Positions 27,123-35,561 of a DNA stretch of 64,000 bases are shown here, piece by piece (positions within the stretch are counted from its first letter, which is position 1; every line of letters starts with the position of its first letter). Position numbers and translations under genes: made by a program. Origin of the DNA: CAZAMB01 sp964486335 (GTDB lineage: Bacteria > Planctomycetota > Phycisphaerae > UBA1845); contig CAZAMB010000002.1 in the NCBI GenBank assembly GCA_964486335.1, positions 237,132 through 301,131 on the forward strand, written 5' to 3'. The notes beneath the pieces were generated by a model. The model searched no databases. It was not told where the DNA came from and worked only from the letters and a program-made list of their open reading frames with translations.

Positions 27123-27445
27123 GTCGGCGCGCCTCGGAGCGCCAAATCGGACAAGAGGCCGTTGGCGGACGTCCTGCTCGCCTCGCCCAGCGCCTGGTAA
27201 GCCGCCTCCTCGCCGGAAGGTGGTTTGAGGGCGCTGCTCAAGCAAACCTCCGGCGCTTCAACCGCGTGCGTGTCGCCAAATCATGTTAGTCCGCACAGCA
27301 GCACCGACAAGCGCGGAACACAGGTCTGTACAAAACGAATCTTCATCGCCGACTTGCGGATCGGCGGCCAGTCGATGAGACTTGGCCGCTTCGCTTTCGC
27401 CGAGCGGCGGGCACGATCGCCGATGGAGACCTGGAACTCAAGCCC
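27123..27445. other. Divergent intergenic region
   Basis: About 320 bases between the leftward GT39-like gene and the rightward export operon. It should hold both promoters, but I see no convincing -35/-10 pair and no hairpin. The GT frame stays open to 27245 in this stretch without coding-like content. Confidence 0.5.
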
Positions 27446-28582
27446 ATGTCGAAACTCGCAGTCCTGATTGTTTTTGTCGCCGCGTGTGCCATCGGTTGGC
27501 TCTTCTGGCGACAATCCCAGACGTCGCCGCTGATCGTCTCCGGCTTCGTGGAAGCCGACGAGGTCCGCGTCGGCTCGCAGGTCGGCGGACGCGTGGAATC
27601 TGTGCTGATCAACGAAGGCGATCGCGTCCGGGCGTCGCAACCGCTTTTCACTTTGGCGCCCTTTGACTGGCAGCAGCGATTGATGGAAGCCCAGTCTCAA
27701 CTCGCGGCCCATCGCGCGGAACATGATCGGCTGAAGGCGGGATATCGTCCGGAAGAAGTGGCCCAGGCGCAGGCCAAACGGGATCGCGCGGCTGCCATCC
27801 TCGACAAGCTCACCGCCGGACCCAGACCGCGCGAAATCGAAATCACCCGCGAGAGGCTCAAAATCGCCAGAGCGAACCTCGATCTGGCGAATTCGGAGCA
27901 CGAGCGCGTGACCCGCCTGCGAAGCGAAGAGCGGGCCGCAAAAACCGAATTCGACGTGGCCATTCGTGAACTGAAACGCGCCGAAGCGGAGGTGGCGGCG
28001 GCGGAACAGGAAGTCGCCCTCCTCGAGGAGGGATCCCGAGCCGAAGAAATCGCCGAAGCGCGGGCGGTGTTGGCCGAAGCCGACGAAGCGCTGAAGCTAC
28101 TCGAAAAGGGTTTTCGGCTCGAAGATATCGCCAAGGCAGCCGCTCAGGCCGCGGCGGCTGAAGCGCGGGTCGCGGCGATTGAAACCCAAATGAAGGAACT
28201 CACCGTGCTTTCGCCATGCGACTGCGTGGTCGAAGGGGTCGATCTTCGTCCCGGCGACCTCGTGCCCGCCAGCGCCCCGGCCGTAACGCTGCTGGACATG
28301 TCCCGTCTGTGGATTCGAAGTTACCTGCCGGAATCGCTCCTGGGTCGCGTTCAACGAGGCGATCGCGTCGCCGTTCGGATGGACGGGTTCCCCGACCGCA
28401 GATTCATCGGAAAGGTGACGTTCATCGCCACAGACGGAGAGTTTACGCCGCGCAACATTCAGACGCCCGAAGAGCGAAGCAAACAGGTCTTCCGAATCAA
28501 GCTCATGCTGGAAGACGGCCACGACGTGCTGCACGTGGGAATGGCCGGCGACGTGCTGTTTAGCGAGGCGATCGGACCATGA
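27446..28582 (+). CDS. HlyD-family membrane fusion protein
   Basis: 378 residues. Single N-terminal membrane anchor (residues 3-22), a biotinyl-lipoyl half-motif (G-G-R-V-E-S-V-L-I-N-E-G-D-R-V), a long Ala/Glu/Arg coiled-coil hairpin (about 75-235), then the second lipoyl half (L-T-V-L-S-P-C-D-C-V-V-E-G-V) and a beta-barrel domain (V-R-M-D-G-F-P-D-R-R-F-I-G-K-V). It bridges the inner-membrane ABC pump to the outer membrane. The order HlyD, ATPase, ABC-2 permease is that of E. coli ybhG-F-S-R. It overlaps the ATPase start by 4 bases. An unusual C-D-C pair sits in the second lipoyl half. Confidence 0.92.
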   Translation: MSKLAVLIVFVAACAIGWLFWRQSQTSPLIVSGFVEADEVRVGSQVGGRVESVLINEGDRVRASQPLFTLAPFDWQQRLMEAQSQLAAHRAEHDRLKAGYRPEEVAQAQAKRDRAAAILDKLTAGPRPREIEITRERLKIARANLDLANSEHERVTRLRSEERAAKTEFDVAIRELKRAEAEVAAAEQEVALLEEGSRAEEIAEARAVLAEADEALKLLEKGFRLEDIAKAAAQAAAAEARVAAIETQMKELTVLSPCDCVVEGVDLRPGDLVPASAPAVTLLDMSRLWIRSYLPESLLGRVQRGDRVAVRMDGFPDRRFIGKVTFIATDGEFTPRNIQTPEERSKQVFRIKLMLEDGHDVLHVGMAGDVLFSEAIGP

Positions 28583-29529
28583 GCGAACCGGTCATTCGCA
28601 CGATGGGTCTGACGCGCCGTTTTGGCGCGGTTACCGCGCTGAGCGATGTCACGCTGGATGTTCCGAAGGGAAGTATCTTCGGATTGCTCGGACCCAACGG
28701 AGCCGGAAAGTCCACATTGATTCGGTTGCTCTGCGGCGTGCTCCGGCCAAGTGAGGGTCGCGGGCGAGTGCTCGGCTTCGACATCGCCGACGAGTCGGAA
28801 TCTATCAAACAGCGAATCGGCTACATGTCCCAACGGTTCAGCCTCTACGGCGATCTGAGCGTCATGGAAAACATCCGGTTTTACGGCCGCATCTACGGAC
28901 TGTCGCACAAAAAACAGAAGGAACGCGAAGAATCGGTCATCGCGCTGACCGGAATCGATCCTTATCGAGACCGGCTCGGCTCTCAGCTTTCCGGCGGATG
29001 GAAACAGCGTCTCGCGCTGGCTTGCGCGCTGATCCACCAACCCGAAGTTCTCTTTCTCGACGAGCCGACGGCGGGCATCGACCCGGTCGCGCGTCGCGAC
29101 CTCTGGGACCTTCTGTTCGAGCTTTCGCACCAGGGCTGCACCATGTTTGTAACGACGCACTACATGGATGAAGCCGAGCGCTGCACGCGCGTCGGGTACA
29201 TCCATCAGTCTCGGTTGATCGCTCTGGGGGAACCTGATGAATTGAAAGACTCGCAGGACGTGACGCCACCGGGCACACGACGATACGAAGTATCGTGCGC
29301 TCACCCGCCCGAAGCGCTGGCGCGCGCACGAAAAGTGCCGCAAGTTCGCGACGCGACGCTGTTCGGCATGGACATTCACGTCCTGCTGGATGAGAGTCTG
29401 TCGCCGGACGCCCTGCTGGCGGCGATCGCACCGGGCGACACGACCGTGTCCCATCGACCGATCCACCCCACGCTCGAAGACGTGTTTGTCACGCTCAGTC
29501 GCCGGCAATCGCTGCGAGCCGCGTCATGA
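28579..29529 (+). CDS. ABC-2 type exporter ATP-binding protein
   Basis: 316 residues. Walker A G-P-N-G-A-G-K-S-T (about 38-46), Q-loop region M-S-Q-R-F-S-L-Y, signature L-S-G-G-W-K-Q-R, Walker B V-L-F-L-D-E-P-T-A-G-I-D-P and switch T-T-H-Y-M-D-E-A are intact. It belongs to the YbhF/CcmA drug-export group, but has one nucleotide-binding domain rather than the doubled E. coli YbhF. The C-terminal about 90 residues are the usual regulatory extension ending in T-L-E-D-V-F-V. It shares 4-base overlaps with both neighbours, so the three genes are one transcriptional and translational unit. Confidence 0.94.
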   Translation: MSEPVIRTMGLTRRFGAVTALSDVTLDVPKGSIFGLLGPNGAGKSTLIRLLCGVLRPSEGRGRVLGFDIADESESIKQRIGYMSQRFSLYGDLSVMENIRFYGRIYGLSHKKQKEREESVIALTGIDPYRDRLGSQLSGGWKQRLALACALIHQPEVLFLDEPTAGIDPVARRDLWDLLFELSHQGCTMFVTTHYMDEAERCTRVGYIHQSRLIALGEPDELKDSQDVTPPGTRRYEVSCAHPPEALARARKVPQVRDATLFGMDIHVLLDESLSPDALLAAIAPGDTTVSHRPIHPTLEDVFVTLSRRQSLRAAS

Positions 29530-30671
29530 AGGGATTCTGGGCGATCATCCTCAAGGAGTTCGCGCACATCCGCCGCGACCCGGTGACCGTATTCTTCACC
29601 TTCATGGTCCCGGTCATTCAGTTGACGATCTTCGGATTCGCCATCGACGTGACCATCGACAACATCCCGCTCGCCGTGCTCGACCTCGACGGCCGCCGGC
29701 AAAGCCGCGAGCTGGTCAGTTCCCTGGAAAACACGGCGGCGTTCGAGGTTGTCGAGCGACCGGGCGATGCCGAAACATTTCGGCGATCGATCACCTCCGG
29801 CCGGGCCAAAGCGGGCATTCTGATTCCGGCTGACTATTCCGAACGCCTGCTTCTCCGCGAAAAGGCGGAAGTGCAGATGCTCATCGACGGAAGCGACTCC
29901 CAGGTCGCCACCACGGCGCTGAACACCGTGAATCTGCTGGCGATGCAGATGGCCGTGGGGCGGGCGCGGAACATCGGCGAATCGATGCAGGTTACGGCCG
30001 CGCGCAACGAACGCGGCGAAGCGTCAAGCCCGATCGAAGTCCGCGCAAGGCTCCTGTACAATCCCGATCTGGAAAGTTCCCACTTCTTCGTTCCGGGCCT
30101 GATCGCGATCATTCTACAACTCGTGCTCCTCTTCCTTACGAGTTTTTCCATCGTCCGCGAACGCGAAGTCGGTACGCTCGAACAGCTGTTCGTCACGCCG
30201 GTCGGGCGAATGGGCCTGCTCATGGGCAAGCTTGTGCCCTACGCGCTGATGGCCTTCGGCGAACTGCTCATCATCCTGATCGCCATGCAGGTGATCTTCG
30301 GGGTTCCGATTCACGGAAGCCTCGGCCTCTTGCTCGTGCTGAGCGGACTCTACATCGTCACCGTGCTTGGGCTGGGCCTGCTGATCTCGACCATCGCCAG
30401 AACCCAACTGGAGGCCATTCAACTGGCCTTTCTGATCATGCTGCCGTCGGTGTTCTTGTCGGGGTTTATGTTCCCCCGATCCGAAATGATCGCGCCTATT
30501 CGAGCGATCGGGTATCTGCTGCCCGTGACCTACTTTGTGGAGATCGTGCGCGGAGTGATCCTTCGCGGCGCGGACGCGATCGATCTGGTCCCCTACATCC
30601 TCGGACTGCTTGCTTGCTGCGTGGTGATTCTCTCACTCAGCGTTCGGCGGTTCCGCAAACAGCTCGACTAG
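29526..30671 (+). CDS. ABC-2 type exporter permease
   Basis: 381 residues. Membrane segment near residues 20-42, a periplasmic domain of about 140 residues, then five or six segments from about 185 to the end, the standard YbhS/YbhR layout. The N-terminal cytoplasmic stretch carries K-E-F-A-H-I-R-R-D-P, a hallmark of this family. E-x-E near R-E-R-E-V-G-T-L-E-Q-L interacts with the ATPase. Only one permease is present, so it probably works as a homodimer. The cargo is unknown (drug, lipid or glycan). Confidence 0.92.
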   Translation: MKGFWAIILKEFAHIRRDPVTVFFTFMVPVIQLTIFGFAIDVTIDNIPLAVLDLDGRRQSRELVSSLENTAAFEVVERPGDAETFRRSITSGRAKAGILIPADYSERLLLREKAEVQMLIDGSDSQVATTALNTVNLLAMQMAVGRARNIGESMQVTAARNERGEASSPIEVRARLLYNPDLESSHFFVPGLIAIILQLVLLFLTSFSIVREREVGTLEQLFVTPVGRMGLLMGKLVPYALMAFGELLIILIAMQVIFGVPIHGSLGLLLVLSGLYIVTVLGLGLLISTIARTQLEAIQLAFLIMLPSVFLSGFMFPRSEMIAPIRAIGYLLPVTYFVEIVRGVILRGADAIDLVPYILGLLACCVVILSLSVRRFRKQLD

Positions 30672-30854
30672 ACCGTCTCCCGCGCAGACCACCGCCCCGG
30701 CATCCAGCGCGGCACCGGCCTCTGTCGGTTGTTCACTCCACGCGAAGCCGCAAACGCGGCATCGGAACTGCTTGGTCGCGATGTTTCGCCCGGTCGCATC
30801 CAGAACACGGTGCGACTGGCATCTTTTGCACTTCCCCAATTTGGTGATACCCAC
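30633..30854 (-). CDS. Small zinc-ribbon protein, antisense to the permease 3' end
   Basis: 73 residues from a GTG at 30854 with GGAG 8 bases upstream. It reads C-K-R-C, 20 residues, C-R-V-C, a clean four-cysteine zinc ribbon, then an acidic Ala/Glu tail with a V-C-A-G-D-G-L-V-E-L motif. Its last 13 codons overlap the end of the permease gene on the other strand. Small ribbons of this size are common in planctomycetes. Function unknown. It could be a chance frame, but four cysteines in exact C-x2-C spacing argue against that. Confidence 0.55.
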   Translation of the reverse strand: MGITKLGKCKRCQSHRVLDATGRNIATKQFRCRVCGFAWSEQPTEAGAALDAGAVVCAGDGLVELFAEPPNAE

Positions 30855-30986
30855 TTTCCATGCTCCGTCCCCCCAGTACCCCGGACTTCTAAACTAAATA
30901 GCCGCAAAAAAGCAGCACTCGTGTTCAGAAAGGGACAGGCGCATGTCACTCTTGATCTGGAAATCGACCCAGATTGCCAAAAATCG

Positions 30987-31850
30987 CTATTCGATGGTTT
31001 TGGCGATGATCGGACGGTCTACCGACCCCTTTAGGGTGACGGCGTCAATGGCAGGATCGTGGGGAAACGCGAGAATCCAGTTCCCCTGGATCGCGCGCTC
31101 GTAAAGCTGTTGCTTTTCCGCGATTGTCGTGAGGGGAAAAAGGTCGTAGGCCATCACCCACGGCGGGCGGAGGTGTCCCACGGTTGGAACAACGTCCCCG
31201 GTGAACGCCACCCGGCGTCCGTCGCCAAGAAACTGGGGCAGCAATTGGTACGGCGTATGACCGTGCGACACAAACCACTCAATTCCCTCCAGCGGCGCCG
31301 GAGGTTGGTCTCCCTCAACGAATTGAAACAAACCCGCCGCGGCCACCGATTCGTAGTCATCGGGTAGATACGACGCGCGATCCTTGGGAGTCGCGTTGCG
31401 GGCATGGTCCCACTGTTTCCGGTGGAGCCAATGCCTGGCATTGACGTATCGCGGCTTCGTGGGCCCGCCCGGCGCGTCGGCCCAGTCCGTGAGCCCGCCG
31501 TTGTGATCAAAGTGCAGGTGCGTCACAAACACGTCGGTGACATCGGCGTCGGTCGCCCCGATCTCGCCCAATGCACGTGTGATCGCCTCCCCGTCGTGGC
31601 GGATGGCGAATCGTCCGGCGTCCGCGGCCGACCATTTGGTTCCGCAACCGGTATCCGTGAGGATGATGCGGCCGGCCTGTCGATCCACGGCGAGCAGGGT
31701 TCGCGTAGCGAGCGGAATGCGATTCTGCTCGTCCGGTTCGGCACCCTTGCTCCAAAGCGCTTTGGGCACCACGCCGTACATCGCCCCCCCGTCCAGGCGA
31801 AACGTGCCGGTGACGACGGAGCGGATTTCGTATCGGCCGACGGTGAGCAT
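30987..31850 (-). CDS. Metallo-beta-lactamase-fold hydrolase
   Basis: 287 residues. The zinc motif T-H-L-H-F-D-H-N-G-G (residues 110-119), a later G-H-T-P-Y-Q (third His region), F-T-G-D-V-V-P (bridging Asp) and F-P-H-D-P (last His) give the full two-metal site. The N-terminal R-L-D-G-G-A-M-Y-G-V-V-P-K-A-L-W and the long insert match the quorum-quenching lactonase-like or PNKP-like MBL branch rather than true beta-lactamases. It is cytoplasmic (no signal). Substrate unknown. Single gene. Confidence 0.88.
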   Translation of the reverse strand: MLTVGRYEIRSVVTGTFRLDGGAMYGVVPKALWSKGAEPDEQNRIPLATRTLLAVDRQAGRIILTDTGCGTKWSAADAGRFAIRHDGEAITRALGEIGATDADVTDVFVTHLHFDHNGGLTDWADAPGGPTKPRYVNARHWLHRKQWDHARNATPKDRASYLPDDYESVAAAGLFQFVEGDQPPAPLEGIEWFVSHGHTPYQLLPQFLGDGRRVAFTGDVVPTVGHLRPPWVMAYDLFPLTTIAEKQQLYERAIQGNWILAFPHDPAIDAVTLKGSVDRPIIAKTIE

Positions 31851-31974
31851 GAAGCCAGTCTATCCAAATATCGAATTCCTCGCACGGTGACCGCTCATAG
31901 CAGGACGTTACGGCGACGGTCAACGACTGTATCATGGAACGCGATCAACAAGGGATTCTCGTGCTCCAACGCCC

Positions 31975-32961
31975 ATGAGAAACAACCAGACCGCCATCAT
32001 CAACCGGCCCGTCGAATCACCAGTAGATGAAGCCGCGCCCGACCAGAACGGGATTCCGAACATTGCGCCAAGTCTGACCGCATGGGAGCGATTCTCGTTC
32101 TCCGTCGCGCATGCGACCGCGTGCGGGTTGCTTCGCTTGCTTTCGCTGCGGGGGTTGTATCGGTTCGGACGGTGGTTTGGAACCGTGGAATGGCTGATCA
32201 ACTTCAAACGGCGAAGACGATTTGCCCGGGCCCTGCGTTTCACCTTCGGCAATTCGCCGACGGCCGCGGATCGACGACGACACACCCGCGATTATTTCAT
32301 GCAGTCCCGCTGCGGAAAACTCTTTTACCTTGTGTTCGACAGCATCACGCGACAGGCTGCTGACTCACGACTGACCATCACGAATCAGGAATTGCTTGAA
32401 GATGCCCTGTCGCGCGGAAAGGGCGTTTACATGGCCATGTCACACCACGGTCCCCTGCACGTCCTTGCCATGCTGATGGCCCTTCGCGGATACAAGACCG
32501 CCGGCGTGCGCGATCGCCGCGAGGGCGCGCTGCGAAAGTACATCCAGGATCGATTCGACCGCCGCTACCCGGAGTTTCAACGAATGCGCATCTTGTATTC
32601 GGACAGCTTTCCGCGCGAAATCTTCCGATGCCTCAACGATGGCTTCGTTTTGGGCAGTGCGATGGACATCAGCCGCGTCCGCGATGCCCGCCAGCGAACG
32701 CAGGAAGTGACCGTCTTTGGCGAGCGGCAACAATTCCTGACCGGGCCCATGCGCATCGCGATCCGCTGCCACACGCCGGTGTTGCAGGCGTTCATCCTGC
32801 CCGAAGCCGATTTCCATTACCGGCTGGACATCGTCGAGACCTTGATCGATCCCCGCGAGACGAACGACGAGGACACCGCCGTCGAACGGGCAATGTTCCG
32901 CTACGCGGCCAACGTCGAACAGTATCTTCGTCGCTATCCCAGCCTGCTAAGCCGCGTCTAG
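31975..32961 (+). CDS. LpxL/HtrB-like lysophospholipid acyltransferase
   Basis: 328 residues. The family adds secondary acyl chains to lipid A (or similar lipids) at the inner membrane. Residues 40-75 are amphipathic or hydrophobic, then M-A-M-S-H-H-G-P-L-H-V-L-A near residue 155 takes the place of the catalytic H-x4-D/E region. It is followed by K-T-A-G-V-R-D-R-R and a G-S-A-M-D-I-S-R segment that corresponds to the second conserved block. The acidic residue of H-x4-E is not clear here, so activity is uncertain. Length is close to LpxL (about 310). With the LptD-like gene it implies a lipid A-type outer membrane. Confidence 0.75.
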   Translation: MRNNQTAIINRPVESPVDEAAPDQNGIPNIAPSLTAWERFSFSVAHATACGLLRLLSLRGLYRFGRWFGTVEWLINFKRRRRFARALRFTFGNSPTAADRRRHTRDYFMQSRCGKLFYLVFDSITRQAADSRLTITNQELLEDALSRGKGVYMAMSHHGPLHVLAMLMALRGYKTAGVRDRREGALRKYIQDRFDRRYPEFQRMRILYSDSFPREIFRCLNDGFVLGSAMDISRVRDARQRTQEVTVFGERQQFLTGPMRIAIRCHTPVLQAFILPEADFHYRLDIVETLIDPRETNDEDTAVERAMFRYAANVEQYLRRYPSLLSRV

Positions 32962-33041
32962 CGGCGGAAAGTCCATACGTGCAGGAAAAGCCTGCGCATC
33001 TTGACGCAATCGGCGGGCGTGATACCGTTGGCTGAATCTCG

Positions 33042-33114
<73 letters not shown>

Positions 33115-33211
33115 TTACCGTAACTCACTTCAAAAACTCTGGTAATCGTGGAAGCGCAATGGGGGCACACCGACTTGGGCTCGTCCAAACCTCGGCCCCA
33201 TCCGGAAACGG

Positions 33212-33466
33212 CTATTGCTGCAGCAGCACGTCGATGAGTTTTTCGTCCTCGATGCCGAGCTCACGGAGGGCCTCTCTTTTCTCACTGTCAGAAAGATCAA
33301 GGTCGTTGGCGATGTCGCGAATATCGTCAAAGACAATGGCGTTGCCCTCGGCGTCGCGAAGGGCGTTGGGAAAGTCGGTCCGCGTCGAAAACCCGCAGGC
33401 GCCGGCCAGCAATGCAACGACCAAGGTTCCGGGCATCAACGGAAACCACCGAGTGAAATGGAGCAT
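33212..33466 (-). CDS. Small lipoprotein, function unknown
   Basis: 84 residues from the ATG at 33466 (ATGs at 33499 and 33523 are also open). Residues 8-25 are hydrophobic and end in L-A-G-A-C, a lipobox, so it should be lipid-anchored. The mature 60 residues are strongly acidic (Asp/Glu/Leu rich, L-D-L-S-D-S-E-K-R-E-A-L-R-E-L-G) and look helical, a common form in planctomycete small lipoproteins. No known domain. It is convergent with the tRNA. Confidence 0.65.
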   Translation of the reverse strand: MLHFTRWFPLMPGTLVVALLAGACGFSTRTDFPNALRDAEGNAIVFDDIRDIANDLDLSDSEKREALRELGIEDEKLIDVLLQQ

Positions 33467-34082
33467 TCGAATCGGCCTTGAGAGCATCGAGCGGATCATA
33501 TTCGGCTCGGCAACGCCCAACAAGCGGAAGTATAATCGTGTCGACCAACATCACCTTTTACCAGGGGACAAAATCGTGACGCTGCGCAAAGTTCCGCAAC
33601 GCCTGATCGATTGACACTGAAGGCATTAAACGCGTCGCCCGGTCTCGGGATCTCATCTCTCATAATCGAGAGACGGCGAAGGCAACACTTAATTGAGCCA
33701 CTCCGGGAATCGCCTTGCGAAGACCCTCAATTGCTGCGTTTGCAAAAATAAAGGGACGTCCGTTTCGGGTTGGGGTTTCGCCATCGAATATGTTGAACGC
33801 AATTACAAATGCCTTGATTTGACACCTTTTCCGGTGTATACTCCCTATGGCTGTCGGTCCCCAACCGCCGCTTTTTGAAGTACGCAAACGTTCCCCCCGC
33901 ACAGTTCCGGTTCGCGCCGTTGTTTACGCATTTGTTGCGTATTCTCGGCACCTGCTGCGTCCACATGCGTCCAATAGGCATCCGGGCGCTGTTGAGATGC
34001 GTATTACCGGAAGAGGCGCTTTCAGTCGCTGGGGCGACCGGAAAGCACACAGGGGGATCAAGGAAGCGGAAGGAGTGGAGTG
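33467..34082. other. Intergenic and leader region before the sigma factor gene
   Basis: About 615 bases, AT-richer than average from 33490 to 33850. It carries a promoter candidate at 33814-33842, leaving a leader of about 230 bases before the sigma gene. No hairpin large enough to call a riboswitch was seen. Small frames here (33693-33878, 33847-34083, 33875-34102) lack coding character. Confidence 0.5.
33814..33842 (+). promoter_or_regulatory. Sigma-70-type promoter candidate
   Basis: TTGATT (33814-33819), 17-base spacer, TATACT (33837-33842). Four and five of six bases match the -35 and -10 consensus, in an AT-rich patch. It faces the sigma factor gene 240 bases downstream. Confidence 0.5.
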
Positions 34083-35078
34083 ATGAACACGCCAGTTCTT
34101 GAAGCAGTGCAGACCAAACCGGTCGACGGCGCACTCCCGTTGGTCAAACCGCCGGGCGATTCAGTGCTCGAATCACTGTCCGCGGAAGACCAGGATTTAT
34201 TGACGAAGGTGCTGTCCGAGTCGGTCGATTTCGTCGTGCATGCCGATTTCGACGACGTGGATATCGAAGAACGATTGTTCGGCTCCCCGTCGCGGTTGCC
34301 CGACGTACGCTCGACGCGGTTCGGCGAAGATCCCGATTTCATGGTGGATCCAGCGTTTGAGGGCGGCCGGGCGCCGACACTCTCACTGAAGGATGAGCAG
34401 CATCTGTTCATGCGCTACAACTATGCCCGCAAGCGCGTGGGCGAGATTCTGCGCGACTACGCCGGCAAGCGACTGACGGCCGCCGTGACGCGGCGACTGC
34501 TGGCGTGGGGCCACCGGATGCTGTCGGCTCGGAGTCGAATCGTTCGATTGAACATGCCTCTCGTGCTCGCGATGGCCAAGCGAACGCGGCTGTCAAACAT
34601 TGACTTCAACGAGTTGATCAGCGAAGGCAACATGGCCCTGCTGCGCAGCGTCGAAAAGTTCGACGTATCGCGCGGGTTCAAGTTCAGCACCTATTCCTGT
34701 CGGGCGATTCTCAAGAGCTTCTCTCGCGTCGCCATGCGGGCCAGCAGGTATCGCGGTACCTTCCCGACCGAATTCGATCCGGCCATGGAGCGCAGCGACT
34801 ACGTCGATCGGATGCGGGAAGGGATTGAGGAAGACTGCGTCGATGAACTCAAGGAGATTTTCCTGCGCAATCTGGCCGGGCTGAGCGACGTCGAGCGGAC
34901 GGTCATCGCCGAGCGGTTCGCGCTGGGTCCGATCGCGGGATTGGGTTGCTGCGGACCCAAGACGCTGGAACAGGTGGGCGTACTGATCGGCGTGACCAAG
35001 GAACGCGTTCGCCAGATTCAGAACAACGCATTGAAGAAAATGCGTCTTGCGCTGGAAAGCCGCTTTCTGGCGGCCTGA
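34083..35078 (+). CDS. Sigma-70 family RNA polymerase sigma factor
   Basis: 331 residues from the ATG at 34083 (AAGGAG 7-8 bases upstream; a GTG sits one codon before). The N-terminal about 100 residues are acidic and unique. Region 2 is visible at about 165-215 (N-I-D-F-N-E-L-I-S-E-G-N-M-A-L-L-R, then F-D-V-S-R-G-F-K-F-S-T-Y-S), the core-binding and -10 part. Region 4 ends the protein with E-Q-V-G-V-L-I-G-V-T-K-E-R-V-R-Q-I-Q (helix-turn-helix for -35). Region 3 is short. The F-D-x-S-R-G-F-K-F-S-T-Y signature makes it a group 2-3 factor, not ECF. Its target genes cannot be told. A terminator follows. Confidence 0.9.
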   Translation: MNTPVLEAVQTKPVDGALPLVKPPGDSVLESLSAEDQDLLTKVLSESVDFVVHADFDDVDIEERLFGSPSRLPDVRSTRFGEDPDFMVDPAFEGGRAPTLSLKDEQHLFMRYNYARKRVGEILRDYAGKRLTAAVTRRLLAWGHRMLSARSRIVRLNMPLVLAMAKRTRLSNIDFNELISEGNMALLRSVEKFDVSRGFKFSTYSCRAILKSFSRVAMRASRYRGTFPTEFDPAMERSDYVDRMREGIEEDCVDELKEIFLRNLAGLSDVERTVIAERFALGPIAGLGCCGPKTLEQVGVLIGVTKERVRQIQNNALKKMRLALESRFLAA

Positions 35079-35123
35079 CAGGCAAGGCGCCTCAGGATTC
35101 CATTCCTCCAAGTGGGGAGAAAC

Positions 35124-35164
35124 CGGCCGTACGGAAAGGACATCAATCTCCGTGCGGCCGTTTT
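35124..35164 (+). terminator. Rho-independent terminator of the sigma factor gene
   Basis: CGGCCGTACGGA (35124-35135) pairs with TCCGTGCGGCCG (35149-35160), 12 bp with one T-G wobble, 13-base loop, followed by TTTT. It is 45 bases after the stop codon. Confidence 0.85.
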
Positions 35165-35561
35165 CGGTCTTGGCGAGAACGCCAAACCAGTGCAGTTTCA
35201 ATCCCAGCGCAGCGAGCTAGGGACTCCAGTTCGTGGGGATTCCTGACCGAAACTGTACATCCTCAAGCGATTCAGCTTCCCGAAAACCGCACCAAATTAC
35301 CCAAAACCGCAAAAGCAAGTTTTCCAAAGGCACCCAATCACCCTTCTTCTTAAAACTGGTGCAAGAAAAACTGTACGTTTTTCGCAAAACTACTTGACGA
35401 GATTCACGACTCCGTTACCGTATCGCTTCATGTTTGGACGCATTCGATAGAGCCGATGCTGATTCTTAAGGCTTTTGCGGTTCGTAAAAATCTCGTCGGT
35501 CGTGTTGTCGATTGCGAAGATTCGGCCGGCTCAAGTTGGTGCGACAAGGAGAAACGCGGCA
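35165..35561. other. Intergenic region before the lipoprotein operon
   Basis: About 400 bases, AT-rich from 35260 to 35460 with many A and T runs. A possible -35 TTGACG lies at 35394-35399, but the -10 (near 35416) is weak. The lipoprotein reading frame is open from 35475 without a good start until 35562. Confidence 0.5.

Noticed and set aside
33819..33842. TTGACA next to TATACT as a consensus promoter
   Set aside because: The perfect TTGACA is only 12 bases from TATACT, too close; the overlapping TTGATT at 17 bases is preferred.
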